From positions 1 to 64,000 of the forward strand of contig NZ_SOEF01000010.1 of the NCBI RefSeq assembly GCF_004366375.1: DNA of 64,000 nucleotides. The letters run 5' to 3'. Each line of letters begins with the position of its first letter. Position 1 is the first letter of the stretch. Shown here one piece after another: positions 43,593-53,195 of the stretch. The stretch comes from Halanaerobium congolense. Lineage in GTDB: Bacteria > Bacillota > Halanaerobiia > Halanaerobiales > Halanaerobiaceae. A program made the translations under genes and the position numbers. The notes beneath the pieces were generated by a model that was not told the origin of the DNA, did no database searches, and worked only from the letters and a program-made list of their open reading frames with translations.

Positions 43593-44681
43593 ATGGAAAA
43601 ATATAAAATTATAGGCTGGGATATTGGTGGTGCTAATATCAAAGCAACAAAAATTATTTATAATCAACAAAAACAAAAGCTGGAAACCATTAAATCAGTC
43701 AGTAAATTTTTCCCGATGTGGGATCAAAACCTGAATCCCAAAGCTATTATACAGGAAATATATCATAATTTAGCTGAGGCAGATTATTTTGCTGTAACTA
43801 TGACTGCAGAACTAGCAGATAGATTTTCTACAAAAATTGAAGGAATCAATTTTATTGTAGATTTATTTAAAAATAATTTTACCAATAAAAAACTCTTCTT
43901 TTTCAATAACCAGGCTCAGCTTTTTAATCCTCTAGAGATAGCTAATAATTTCGATAGACTGCTGGAACTTGCTGCAGCAAATTGGTCAGTTTCCGCTGCC
44001 TTTGCTGCCGAATTTAAATCTGATTTTGTTTTATTTGATTTAGGCAGCAGTACTATTGATTTGATTCCGGTTAAAAACCATCAAATTGCAGCCCGTGGTC
44101 GAACTGATGTAGAGAGATTAAAAGAGGCGGAACTTATTTATCTAGGGCTGTTAAGAAGCAATTTGAGTAATTTAACTAAAAATATTCCTTATCAGGGGCA
44201 GATGGTAGATGTTATAAATGAGTATTTTGCTTCTACCGCAGATCTTCACCTGTTTTTAGATATCATAACTCCAGCTGACTATTCTGTCAGTCCAGCTGAT
44301 AATGGTGAAAAAACTAAAAAAGCAGCTGCGGCAAGAATTGCAAGGATGATTAGTCTTGATCTTAATTCTATTTCTGCTGGTCAACTGCAGTTAATTGCTG
44401 ATTATATTTACAATCAGGAAATATCATTAATTTATTCTAAATTACTGCAGCTTTATTCAAGGTTTTCACTAGATTATAAAATACCTTTGATGATGAATAG
44501 GGAAGCTGCTCTCTTTGAGAATGATTTAAAAATGAGAAGTGATTTTAATTTTATAAGCTTAGAAGAGTTGATACCAGTACTGAAGGATAATACTTTAACT
44601 ACTACTGCAGCTGCCTTTCTTCTGCTTAAAAAATTAACCAAGACTGATTTAACTAAATTAAAGGAGTTAGCTAATGACTGA
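43593..44681 (+). CDS. mfnF: MfnF-like methanofuran core synthase (H4MPT-linked hydantoinase/kinase fold)
   Basis: A 362-residue ASKHA-fold protein that begins IIGWDIGGANIKATKI, the fingerprint of the H4MPT-linked family containing MfnF. MfnF couples the activated furan to gamma-glutamyltyramine. MTAELADRFSTKIEGI, FVLFDLGSSTIDLIPV (second phosphate loop) and RGRTDVERL are family blocks. ATG 43593 has GAGG at 43580. It overlaps mfnE by 8 bp. Confidence 0.85.
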   Translation: MEKYKIIGWDIGGANIKATKIIYNQQKQKLETIKSVSKFFPMWDQNLNPKAIIQEIYHNLAEADYFAVTMTAELADRFSTKIEGINFIVDLFKNNFTNKKLFFFNNQAQLFNPLEIANNFDRLLELAAANWSVSAAFAAEFKSDFVLFDLGSSTIDLIPVKNHQIAARGRTDVERLKEAELIYLGLLRSNLSNLTKNIPYQGQMVDVINEYFASTADLHLFLDIITPADYSVSPADNGEKTKKAAAARIARMISLDLNSISAGQLQLIADYIYNQEISLIYSKLLQLYSRFSLDYKIPLMMNREAALFENDLKMRSDFNFISLEELIPVLKDNTLTTTAAAFLLLKKLTKTDLTKLKELAND

Positions 44682-45330
44682 TTTAACAGTACTAAAAATT
44701 GGTGGTAGTTTTATTAATAAAGAAAAGCAAAAAGAACTCAAGCAGATTATTAAGGCCTTAAAAATGGTTGAAAATCACAAATTTATAATTGCAGCCGGTG
44801 GGGGAAAGGCTGCTGATTTAGTTCGCAGCTATGACAGTAATTTTCAATTAAAGGCAAGCAGTTCTCACTTTGCAGCAATTGCAGCAATGGAACTAAATTC
44901 ATATTTAATTTCTGATTACTTTGATGACTTTTCTTTTTTTTCAACAGATTTCAACTTTAAAAAAAAGATCAATATTTTTTTGCCGCTTGCTTATTATAAG
45001 CAATTTGACCCCCTCCCTCATTCCTGGGATGTCAGCTCAGATAGTATTGCTTTAGAACTAGGCCAGAGATTAAGAGTTAATAACTTTTGTTTAATTAAAC
45101 AAAAAATAATAGCTAAAGATTTAAAAATAAAAGCTGAAACTGCAGTTCAGGCAGAACTTTTAGATAACTATTTTCCAATACTTTATCAGCAGAGTCAGCC
45201 TGAATTAAAAAGTTTAATTATTAAGACAGAAGCAGTCAAAGACTTTGAATTTTTACTCAAAAATAATCAGGTTGATCTTTTAAATAAAAACTTTAAATTA
45301 AAAAATACTAACTTTAATCTGTTGTTTTGA
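44674..45330 (+). CDS. mfnE: MfnE-like amino acid kinase-fold protein (furan phosphate kinase)
   Basis: MfnE phosphorylates aminomethylfuran-methyl phosphate to the diphosphate used by MfnF. The 218-residue product has the amino acid kinase start VLKIGGSFINKEKQKE (about residues 5-20), IAAGGGKAADLVRSY (near 38), and the ATP-side WDVSSDSIALELGQRL. It is short, as MfnE is. The C-terminal third is divergent. Confidence 0.85.
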   Translation: MTDLTVLKIGGSFINKEKQKELKQIIKALKMVENHKFIIAAGGGKAADLVRSYDSNFQLKASSSHFAAIAAMELNSYLISDYFDDFSFFSTDFNFKKKINIFLPLAYYKQFDPLPHSWDVSSDSIALELGQRLRVNNFCLIKQKIIAKDLKIKAETAVQAELLDNYFPILYQQSQPELKSLIIKTEAVKDFEFLLKNNQVDLLNKNFKLKNTNFNLLF

Positions 45331-45372
45331 ATATAATTTTAGCTAGATAAAACTAAAATTGAGGTGTGAATT

Positions 45373-46386
45373 ATGTCTGACTATGATAAAATTGATGCTT
45401 TATTAATTGGACTTGCTCTTGGAGATGCACATGGAATGCCTTTTGAGATGCTGAATCGCGCAGATGTAAAAAAACATAAAAAGAATTCGGGCTATGATTT
45501 GAATAATAACTTTTTTGTAGAGATTCCTGATTTTCATTTTTTAAGAAGAGATTTAAAAAAAGCTGAGATCACAGATGATACAATTTTGGCCAGTCATCTG
45601 GGCAGATATTTAGTAGAGAACAAAGGCAAGATAAATAAAGAAGATTATTTCAGCAGCTTGGGCCAATTTATTGATGAACAGAAATTAATAACAAAGGGAG
45701 TAATTGGTCCCAGTACAGGTAGAGCGGTGACTAAAATAATGCGTAATGAAAAATTTACAATTTCAGAAAGAGCAGGCTTTTCAAATGGTTTAGCTCTTAA
45801 GGCAGCAGTTTTAGCCTATTTCTTACCTTTAGAAGAACAGAAATCTAATTTAGAAAAAATTGAAGAATTAGCATATTACTCCCATTTTTCTGATGCTGCA
45901 ATTTCAGCTGCTGCCGGTTTCTATGCCGCATTAGCTGCCGCCTTAGCCGGTGGTGATTTAGAACAAATTTTTGCTGCAGCCTTAGATTATATGGAGCAGG
46001 GAGAAAAATATGGACTCCAGACTTTTCAGCCTTCAAGTTATCAGAGAACAAAATTTTTACTTGAATATATTGCTGATCTAAATAAGACTGAAGCTTTAGA
46101 TTTTATTGCTGAGGTGATGGGAACAGGTATCAATAGTTATGAATCAGTGCCGGCAGCTTTTGCTGTTTTTAAACTTTTTCCGGATAATGCAGCCAAAGCT
46201 TTTGCTGCGGCAGTTGATCTTGGGGGAGATACTGATTCTACAGCAGCGATTACAGGTGCTTTAATTGGAGCATACAACGGCATAGGAATATTTAATAAGA
46301 ATTGGGTTGAAGAGCTTAATCAGGTGAATTCTCTTTCCTTAAAAGAATTAGGGAGGTCACTTTTTGAGTTAAGAAAAAATAAATAA
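45373..46386 (+). CDS. ADP-ribosylglycohydrolase family protein
   Basis: A 337-residue member of the DraG/ARH fold. The metal ligands are visible: LGLALGDAHGMPFEM-like start (IGLALGDAHG), ITDDTILASHLGRYL (near residue 62) and LGGDTDSTAAITGALIGAYNGI (near 290). The family removes ADP-ribose from proteins or small molecules. It lies between mfnE and folP with a GAGGTG site. Whether it controls a C1 enzyme, salvages a ribosyl intermediate or is a bystander cannot be told. Confidence 0.85.
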   Translation: MSDYDKIDALLIGLALGDAHGMPFEMLNRADVKKHKKNSGYDLNNNFFVEIPDFHFLRRDLKKAEITDDTILASHLGRYLVENKGKINKEDYFSSLGQFIDEQKLITKGVIGPSTGRAVTKIMRNEKFTISERAGFSNGLALKAAVLAYFLPLEEQKSNLEKIEELAYYSHFSDAAISAAAGFYAALAAALAGGDLEQIFAAALDYMEQGEKYGLQTFQPSSYQRTKFLLEYIADLNKTEALDFIAEVMGTGINSYESVPAAFAVFKLFPDNAAKAFAAAVDLGGDTDSTAAITGALIGAYNGIGIFNKNWVEELNQVNSLSLKELGRSLFELRKNK

Positions 46387-46401
46387 AGAGGTGTTGCAGC
46401 C

Positions 46402-47265
46402 ATGACAAAAAGGAAAATAATTAAAACAAATCGTGGGGATTTAGACTACAGCAGAAAAACATTGATTATGGGGATTTTAAATTTGACTCCTGATTCTTTT
46501 TCAGATGGAGGTAAATATAATGATTTAGATTCAGCACTCAAAAGAGCAGAAGAAATGGAAACAGCAGGTGCTGATATAATTGATATTGGTGCGGAATCGA
46601 GCCGTCCTTATTCTGAAAGGGTCTCAGCTGCAGAAGAAAAAAAGAGATTAATTCCAGTTTTAAAGGAAATTTTAAAAGTTACTACAGTACCAATTTCTAT
46701 TGACAGTTATAAAAGCTCGGTCATGCGGGCAGCTTTGGAGGCAGGAGCTTCTATAGTAAATGATATAAGCGGCCTTCGTTTTGATGAAAAGATGGCAGCA
46801 ACAGCAGCTGAATTTGAGGCCCCGGTAATTATTATGCATATTCAGGGCAGACCTGAAAATATGCAGGATAATCCCAGTTATCAAAATCTGATTTTTGAAG
46901 TTAAAAAATATCTGTGGGATGGAATAAAGATTGCAAAAGAAGCAGGGGTTAAGGATGAAGACATCATTATTGATCCAGGTATTGGTTTTGGGAAAAAACA
47001 AGTTCACAATCTGCAAATTTTAAACAGATTGGAAAGCTTTAAAGAATTAAATTACCCTATTTTGATTGGAACTTCTCGTAAATCATTAATAAAATTTGTT
47101 GTTAATAAAAATGAGGTAAATGAAAGATTATTTGGGACAGCAGCTACTGTTTCAACTTCAATTCTTAAGGGTGCTAATATTGTAAGAGTCCACGATGTAG
47201 CTGAAATAAAAAAAGTGGCTGTTATGACAGATGCCGTAAAATGGGAGGGCAATCATGGCCGGTAA
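46402..47265 (+). CDS. folP: Dihydropteroate synthase
   Basis: A classical bacterial FolP of 287 residues joining hydroxymethyl-dihydropterin diphosphate to p-aminobenzoate. GILNLTPDSFSDGGKY (about residues 24-39), GADIIDIGAESSRP, ISIDSYKSSVMRAALEAGASIVNDISG and IIDPGIGFGKK are all present. It is separate from the DHPS-like protein at 26906, so folate and H4MPT are both likely made. It overlaps folB by 11 bp. Confidence 0.95.
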   Translation: MTKRKIIKTNRGDLDYSRKTLIMGILNLTPDSFSDGGKYNDLDSALKRAEEMETAGADIIDIGAESSRPYSERVSAAEEKKRLIPVLKEILKVTTVPISIDSYKSSVMRAALEAGASIVNDISGLRFDEKMAATAAEFEAPVIIMHIQGRPENMQDNPSYQNLIFEVKKYLWDGIKIAKEAGVKDEDIIIDPGIGFGKKQVHNLQILNRLESFKELNYPILIGTSRKSLIKFVVNKNEVNERLFGTAATVSTSILKGANIVRVHDVAEIKKVAVMTDAVKWEGNHGR

Positions 47266-47635
47266 AGATATTATTGAATTGAACGAAATGGTTTTTTTTG
47301 CCTATCATGGAGTTTTAGATTCAGAAAAAGAATTGGGGCAGCGATTTATTCTTAACTTTAAGGCCGAACTTGATTACAGTAAGGCTGCAGTAAATGATAA
47401 TTTAGAGCAGACTGTTAATTATGCTGAAATATATTATAAAATTAAAGAAGTTTTTCTAGCTAAAAAATATGATCTTTTAGAAAGCGCGGCCTATAATATA
47501 ATTAAGAATTTATTTATTGAATTTCCTAAATTAGAACTGATAGAAATAAAAATCAAAAAGCCAGCTGTACCAATTGAAGGCGCCTTAGCCAATGCAGCTG
47601 TAAAAATGAGCAGAAAAAGAACTGAGGTAATATAA
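47255..47635 (+). CDS. folB: Dihydroneopterin aldolase
   Basis: FolB (126 residues) cleaves dihydroneopterin to 6-hydroxymethyl-dihydropterin and glycolaldehyde. Family features are LNEMVFFAYHGVLDSEKELGQRFILN at the start, NYAEIYYKIKEVF and IKIKKPAVPIEGALANAAVKMSR. It could feed both folate and H4MPT synthesis. It abuts folK without a gap. Confidence 0.95.
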   Translation: MAGKDIIELNEMVFFAYHGVLDSEKELGQRFILNFKAELDYSKAAVNDNLEQTVNYAEIYYKIKEVFLAKKYDLLESAAYNIIKNLFIEFPKLELIEIKIKKPAVPIEGALANAAVKMSRKRTEVI

Positions 47636-48151
47636 ATGAAAACTGTGTATTTAGGCCTGGGCTCAAATATTGAGCCCAAAGTTGAATATTTAAAAAAGGC
47701 AGTTATAAAATTATCCAGTGAAGCTAAAATTAATATCAAAAAGACTTCATCATTATATTTAACAAAAGCTTATGGTTATGAAGAACAGGCTGATTTTATT
47801 AATGCAGTTGTCTGTTTAAAAACAGAATTAGGGCCAGAAAAACTTCTAGAAAAAATACTGCAGATAGAAAGTGAATTGGGAAGAGTTAGAACAAAAAAAT
47901 GGGGTCCGAGAACTATCGATATTGATATTTTGTTTTATGATAACTTAGAGTATCAGAGCCAGGATTTAATAATTCCTCATCCTGAAATTAGAAAAAGAGC
48001 TTTTGTTCTGATTCCACTAGTTGAAGCTGCAGAAGAAGAACTTTTTATTGATAATATCAATATCACTAAATGGCTTGATAAATTAGATTATAGTTCGGAT
48101 GAAGTTGAGTTTTATAATGAATTTCCGGAGCTTAATCTAAATAAAAAGTGA
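47636..48151 (+). CDS. folK: 6-hydroxymethyl-7,8-dihydropterin pyrophosphokinase
   Basis: HPPK, 171 residues, activates hydroxymethyl-dihydropterin for DHPS. Motifs: LGLGSNIEPKVEYL, the signature KWGPRTIDIDILFYDN (about residues 83-98) and IIPHPEIRKRAFVLIPL. It ends the plus-strand run; its last 20 bp overlap the convergent ATP-grasp gene. Confidence 0.95.
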   Translation: MKTVYLGLGSNIEPKVEYLKKAVIKLSSEAKINIKKTSSLYLTKAYGYEEQADFINAVVCLKTELGPEKLLEKILQIESELGRVRTKKWGPRTIDIDILFYDNLEYQSQDLIIPHPEIRKRAFVLIPLVEAAEEELFIDNINITKWLDKLDYSSDEVEFYNEFPELNLNKK

Positions 48152-49127
48152 ACTCTTTTGAGGAAAGGAGATTCGACCCTATAAAATTTTTCTTTTCAGC
48201 TAAATTAAGTATTATTTCTGCCGGTTCAGATATTTCTGCTAAACCAATAAAAGAAGAACTTAACCTTGGATTGATTTCCAGCAGATAAAATCCTTTTTGA
48301 TTGCAGATGAAATCTATGCCAAAATAACCATTTAAGTTTGAATATTTCTTTTTGACTAAATTAGCAAGCTCTTTTAACTTATGTTGATTAGGGAACCTAT
48401 GATTAATTATGGAGCCAAAATAAGAAAAATCATCAGCTCTAATCAGCTGTTTATTGATGCTTAATATTCTTAAATTTGTTGAATTAGCAGCGAGAGACAA
48501 GCTTCCCGGTGTTCCTGTTATAATTTTTTGGATAATCTGTCCTTTATAATTACTAAGATTTAAGTTTGAAAATTCTTTTTTTGATTTGATAATTTTAAGT
48601 TCTGAACCCGCACTATATTTGGCTTTGATAACAGCTGGAAAAAAATCTTTTCTTAAATCAAGCTTGTTATTTTTAATTTGATAACTTTCAGGTATTTTAA
48701 TATCAGTGTCTTTAAAATTTTGATATAGCAGCCATTTGTTGGCTGCTTTTTTAATGCAATTTGAGCTGCAGCCTAAATTATTAATATTTTTTGTTTCCAT
48801 AATTTTAGTTATCTGATAAAGCAAATTATCTGTTTCCGGAGCAATAACTAAAAAATAATCACTTTGGCTTAAATCTAAATCCAACAGTTTTTCAAAATAA
48901 GAATCACATGAGCCCTCATCTGAAACAATAATTTCTATATCATGATTTTGATGGTCAATCAAATCTATATTTTCTTGAGCAATAAAAATAGACAGCTGTA
49001 GATCTTCAATCTTAGTAAAGGATTTGATTAAAGAATCCAGCATAAACTTCCCTTCTCTGTAAAAAGATTCTTTAAAAATACTATTTCTTTTTTTACTTAA
49101 AAAATATTCCAAAATAAAAACTTTCAT
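48132..49127 (-). CDS. ATP-grasp protein, candidate tyramine-glutamate ligase (MfnD-like)
   Basis: A 331-residue ATP-grasp protein with the family start FILEYFLSKKRNSIFKESFYREGKFMLDSLI, like the COG1821 group that includes MfnD, which makes gamma-glutamyltyramine for methanofuran. ATP/metal-site segments are PAVIKAKYSAGSELKIIKS and NGYFGIDFICNQKGFYLLEINPRLSSSF (about 270-297). It points against the island and overlaps folK by 20 bp. It would fill the MfnD gap in the pathway; MfnA and MfnC are not seen. Confidence 0.68.
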   Translation of the reverse strand: MKVFILEYFLSKKRNSIFKESFYREGKFMLDSLIKSFTKIEDLQLSIFIAQENIDLIDHQNHDIEIIVSDEGSCDSYFEKLLDLDLSQSDYFLVIAPETDNLLYQITKIMETKNINNLGCSSNCIKKAANKWLLYQNFKDTDIKIPESYQIKNNKLDLRKDFFPAVIKAKYSAGSELKIIKSKKEFSNLNLSNYKGQIIQKIITGTPGSLSLAANSTNLRILSINKQLIRADDFSYFGSIINHRFPNQHKLKELANLVKKKYSNLNGYFGIDFICNQKGFYLLEINPRLSSSFIGLAEISEPAEIILNLAEKKNFIGSNLLSSKEFTFYLD

Positions 49128-49192
49128 AATTTTAATTCACCACTTTTTTATTGACTAAAAAAATATTATAATGTTAGTAGGGTATAGAAGTT

Positions 49193-49219
49193 GATTAATT
49201 TAAATAGACTAAATTAATC
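49193..49219. repeat. Inverted repeat in the divergent rpoN upstream region
   Basis: GATTAATTTA (49193-49202) and TAAATTAATC (49210-49219) are perfectly complementary around a 7-nt centre. It lies between two divergent genes and could be an operator; no T-tract follows. The rest of the 257-bp interval is very AT-rich with no other clear signal. Confidence 0.5.
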
Positions 49220-49384
49220 TTATCATAATTCTTAATTATTAAAAACAAAGAATATAATATTTCTTAAATTTATTATCTAAGTTATTTAGTTATTAAATTC
49301 ATTATAAAAAAAGGTTTTGTAGAAGTATTATTTAATATATAATATATAAAGCCTTATAATTAGGTGATTAAAGGAGAGTAATTT

Positions 49385-50482
49385 ATGAAGTTAGATCTTA
49401 GTTTAAATATTGAGCAAAAGCAAGAGTTGGTGATGACAACTCAGCTGCAGATGTCTATTGAAATTCTTCAATATAGCGCTTTAGAGCTCAAAGACTATAT
49501 CGAAGACGAAATGAAAGAAAATCCTTTACTTGAGATGATGGAGTCACAAAGGGATATGAATTATAGGGAATCAAGTTTTAATTCTGTTCAGAAGCAAGAT
49601 ATAGAATATGAAAATTTTGTTGCTTATCAGCCGGATTTTTGCGAATATTTAGAAAATCAGCTTTTTGAGGTTCTCAGTGATGATGAAATTGAACTTGGGA
49701 AATTTATTGTAGGCAGTTTAAATGAGTCAGGTGAGCTAACCACAGATTTAGAAATGATTGCTGAAATTTTTGCTGCCGAAGGTTTTAATAAAGAAGAAAT
49801 AGCAGAAGTTTATCAAAGAATTCAAAAATTAGATATAAACTATGACAGCAGTTTTGCTTCCTGTAAAGCTGAATATATTGATCCTGATTTAATTGTAAAA
49901 AAAGAAGATGGAAAATTTTATATCGAAGAAAAAAATACCGCTTATCCTACTGTTACTATCAGTTCTTACTATTATAATTTATTAAAAAATCAAGATGATG
50001 ATATGATTAGTGATTATTTAAAGGAAAAATATCAGGCTGCTGTTTGGCTGATCAAAAGTATTGAACAGAGAAAGAATACAATTAGAAAAATTGCTCAAGC
50101 AATTTTAAAAAAGCAGATGGATTTTTTTGAAAATGGTTTAAAAAATTTAAAGGTTTTAACAATGGAAGAAGTTGCTGAAGAAATTGAAATGCACGAATCC
50201 ACTGTCAGCCGAGCTACGACTGCTAAATATTTACAAACACCTCATGGAGTTTTTAGTTTGAAATTCTTTTTTAACAGTGGTATTGACGGTGTTTCATCAG
50301 TTAGTATCAAAGCAATGTTGAGTGAAGAAATTGAGGCTGAAGATAGCTCACATCCACTTAGTGACAGTAAATTAGCTGAAATATTTGCTAAAAAATATGA
50401 ATTAGATATTTCTAGAAGAACTGTTGCAAAATACAGAAAATCTTTAGGTATTAAAAGTTCACGTCAGCGAAAAAAGAAATAA
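49385..50482 (+). CDS. rpoN: RNA polymerase sigma-54 factor
   Basis: Sigma-54 (SigL in Firmicutes) directs RNA polymerase to -24/-12 promoters and needs an AAA+ activator. The N-terminal activator-response region is LQMSIEILQYSALELKDYIEDEMKENPLLEM (about 19-50); a core-binding domain follows, then the helix-turn-helix LTMEEVAEEIEMHESTVSRATTAKYLQTPHGVFSLKFFF, and the RpoN box SRRTVAKYRKSLGI near residue 345. At 365 residues it is shorter than most, with a reduced acidic linker. It lies beside the C1 island, whose activator gene needs it. Confidence 0.95.
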   Translation: MKLDLSLNIEQKQELVMTTQLQMSIEILQYSALELKDYIEDEMKENPLLEMMESQRDMNYRESSFNSVQKQDIEYENFVAYQPDFCEYLENQLFEVLSDDEIELGKFIVGSLNESGELTTDLEMIAEIFAAEGFNKEEIAEVYQRIQKLDINYDSSFASCKAEYIDPDLIVKKEDGKFYIEEKNTAYPTVTISSYYYNLLKNQDDDMISDYLKEKYQAAVWLIKSIEQRKNTIRKIAQAILKKQMDFFENGLKNLKVLTMEEVAEEIEMHESTVSRATTAKYLQTPHGVFSLKFFFNSGIDGVSSVSIKAMLSEEIEAEDSSHPLSDSKLAEIFAKKYELDISRRTVAKYRKSLGIKSSRQRKKK

Positions 50483-50553
50483 ATTTTACAATTAAATAAT
50501 GATTTTTTATTCTTAATTAGAGTTAAATTGTATAATTAAAGAAAATTATTTTC

Positions 50554-50582
50554 TTGACAGGATTACTAATCTATGTTAAAGT
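50554..50582 (+). promoter_or_regulatory. Promoter of the metY-metA operon
   Basis: A perfect -35 TTGACA (50554-50559) is followed after 17 nt by TAAAGT (50577-50582), directly upstream of the riboswitch. Confidence 0.55.
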
Positions 50583-50599
50583 TATAAAAAACAATAAAA

Positions 50600-50699
50600 C
50601 TTATCAAGAGTGGTGGAGGGATTGGCCCTTTGAAGCCCAGCAACCAGCAGTTAATTTTGCCCGGTGCTAATTCCAACAGAAAGATTTCTGAGAGATAAG
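50600..50699 (+). promoter_or_regulatory. SAM-I (S-box) riboswitch
   Basis: CTTATC (50600-50605) pairs with GATAAG (50694-50699) as stem P1. Inside are the S-box hallmarks AAGAG-TGGTGGAGGGA, GGCCC, TGAAGCCC-AGCAACC and the GCCCGGTGCTAATTCC region. When SAM is bound, the downstream terminator forms and metY-metA expression falls. Confidence 0.95.
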
Positions 50700-50712
50700 G
50701 AGCAAGTAAATT

Positions 50713-50750
50713 ACCCACTCCTATATTTACTTAGGAAGTGGGGTTTTTTA
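50713..50750 (+). terminator. Riboswitch-controlled terminator
   Basis: CCCACTCC pairs with GGAAGTGGG across an AT-rich loop, followed by TTTTTTA. Confidence 0.88.
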
Positions 50751-50804
50751 TTTAGCAATGATTTTATTGTTTTTGAGCAGCTGTATTGGCAAAATTATTT
50801 ATAA

Positions 50805-52133
<1,329 letters not shown>

Positions 52134-52148
52134 ATTGGAGTGATAAAA

Positions 52149-53066
52149 TTGCCAGTTAAAATTCAAAATGATTTACCAGCAGTAGAGACACTAGAAAATG
52201 AGAATATTTTTGTAATGAAAGAATCTAGAGCAACTCATCAGGATATAAGGTCTTTGAAGATTTTAATTTTGAATTTAATGCCTACTAAAATAAAGACTGA
52301 AACGCAAATTCTACGTTTGATTTCGAATACACCACTACAGGTAGATGTTGATCTGATGCATCCGGTAACTCATACTTCAAAAAATACAGCAGAAGAACAT
52401 TTAATTAAGTTTTATAATACATTTGATGAGATTAAGGAAAATAAATATGATGGAATGATAATTACCGGAGCTCCAGTTGAAACTTTTGAATTTGAGGAAG
52501 TAGATTACTGGGAGGAACTGCAGCAGATTATGGATTGGAGCCTGCATAATGTTTACTCTACCTTCCATATTTGCTGGGGAAGTCAGGCAGCTCTATATCA
52601 TCATTATGGTGTGGGAAAATATCCGCTATCAGAAAAAATGTTTGGGATTTTTGAGCATTATAAAAATAAAAAACATATAAAATTGATGAGGGGCTTTGAT
52701 GATCTGTTTTATGTTCCTCATTCAAGGCATACTGAAATAAGAAAAGAAGATATAGAAGAAGTAGAAGCGTTAAATATTTTATCAGAGTCAAAAGAAGCGG
52801 GAATATATTTATTAGAAAGCAGAAATGGTAGACAAATATTTGCTACCGGTCATTCAGAATATGATCGAGAAAGTTTGGCAGATGAATATTTTAGAGATCT
52901 GGAAAAAGGAATGGATATTAAAGTTCCTAAAAATTATTTCAGAGATGATGATCCAGATAAAGAAATATTAATGCGCTGGCACAGTCATGCTAATCTCTTG
53001 TTTTTTAACTGGTTAAATTATTATGTATATCAGGAAACTCCCTTTGACTTAAGCAAATTAAAATAA
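52149..53066 (+). CDS. metA: Homoserine O-acyltransferase (MetA type)
   Basis: It acylates homoserine, probably with acetyl-CoA because MetY follows in the pathway. The 305-residue product has [22 protein letters not shown] at the start, the catalytic Cys in [18 protein letters not shown] (about residue 139), PHSRHTEI, and the Glu/His region [14 protein letters not shown] chose TTG 52149, 8 nt after GGAG (52137-52140), since the family begins MPIKI; the GTG at 52140 lies in that site. Confidence 0.93.
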   Translation: MPVKIQNDLPAVETLENENIFVMKESRATHQDIRSLKILILNLMPTKIKTETQILRLISNTPLQVDVDLMHPVTHTSKNTAEEHLIKFYNTFDEIKENKYDGMIITGAPVETFEFEEVDYWEELQQIMDWSLHNVYSTFHICWGSQAALYHHYGVGKYPLSEKMFGIFEHYKNKKHIKLMRGFDDLFYVPHSRHTEIRKEDIEEVEALNILSESKEAGIYLLESRNGRQIFATGHSEYDRESLADEYFRDLEKGMDIKVPKNYFRDDDPDKEILMRWHSHANLLFFNWLNYYVYQETPFDLSKLK

Positions 53067-53195
53067 AAAAGTAAAGCTCTCTATCTAGACAAATATTTTA
53101 ATTCTCCCCTAAATAATGTATAATAGTAATAAAGATTATGAATTTTCACATAAACACTTAAAATCTTTAGTTACATGATTAAGGGGGAAAATATA

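Noticed and set aside
49151-49172. TTGACT and TATAAT near the divergent rpoN region as a promoter
   Set aside because: Only 10 nt separate the boxes, far from the required 16-18.
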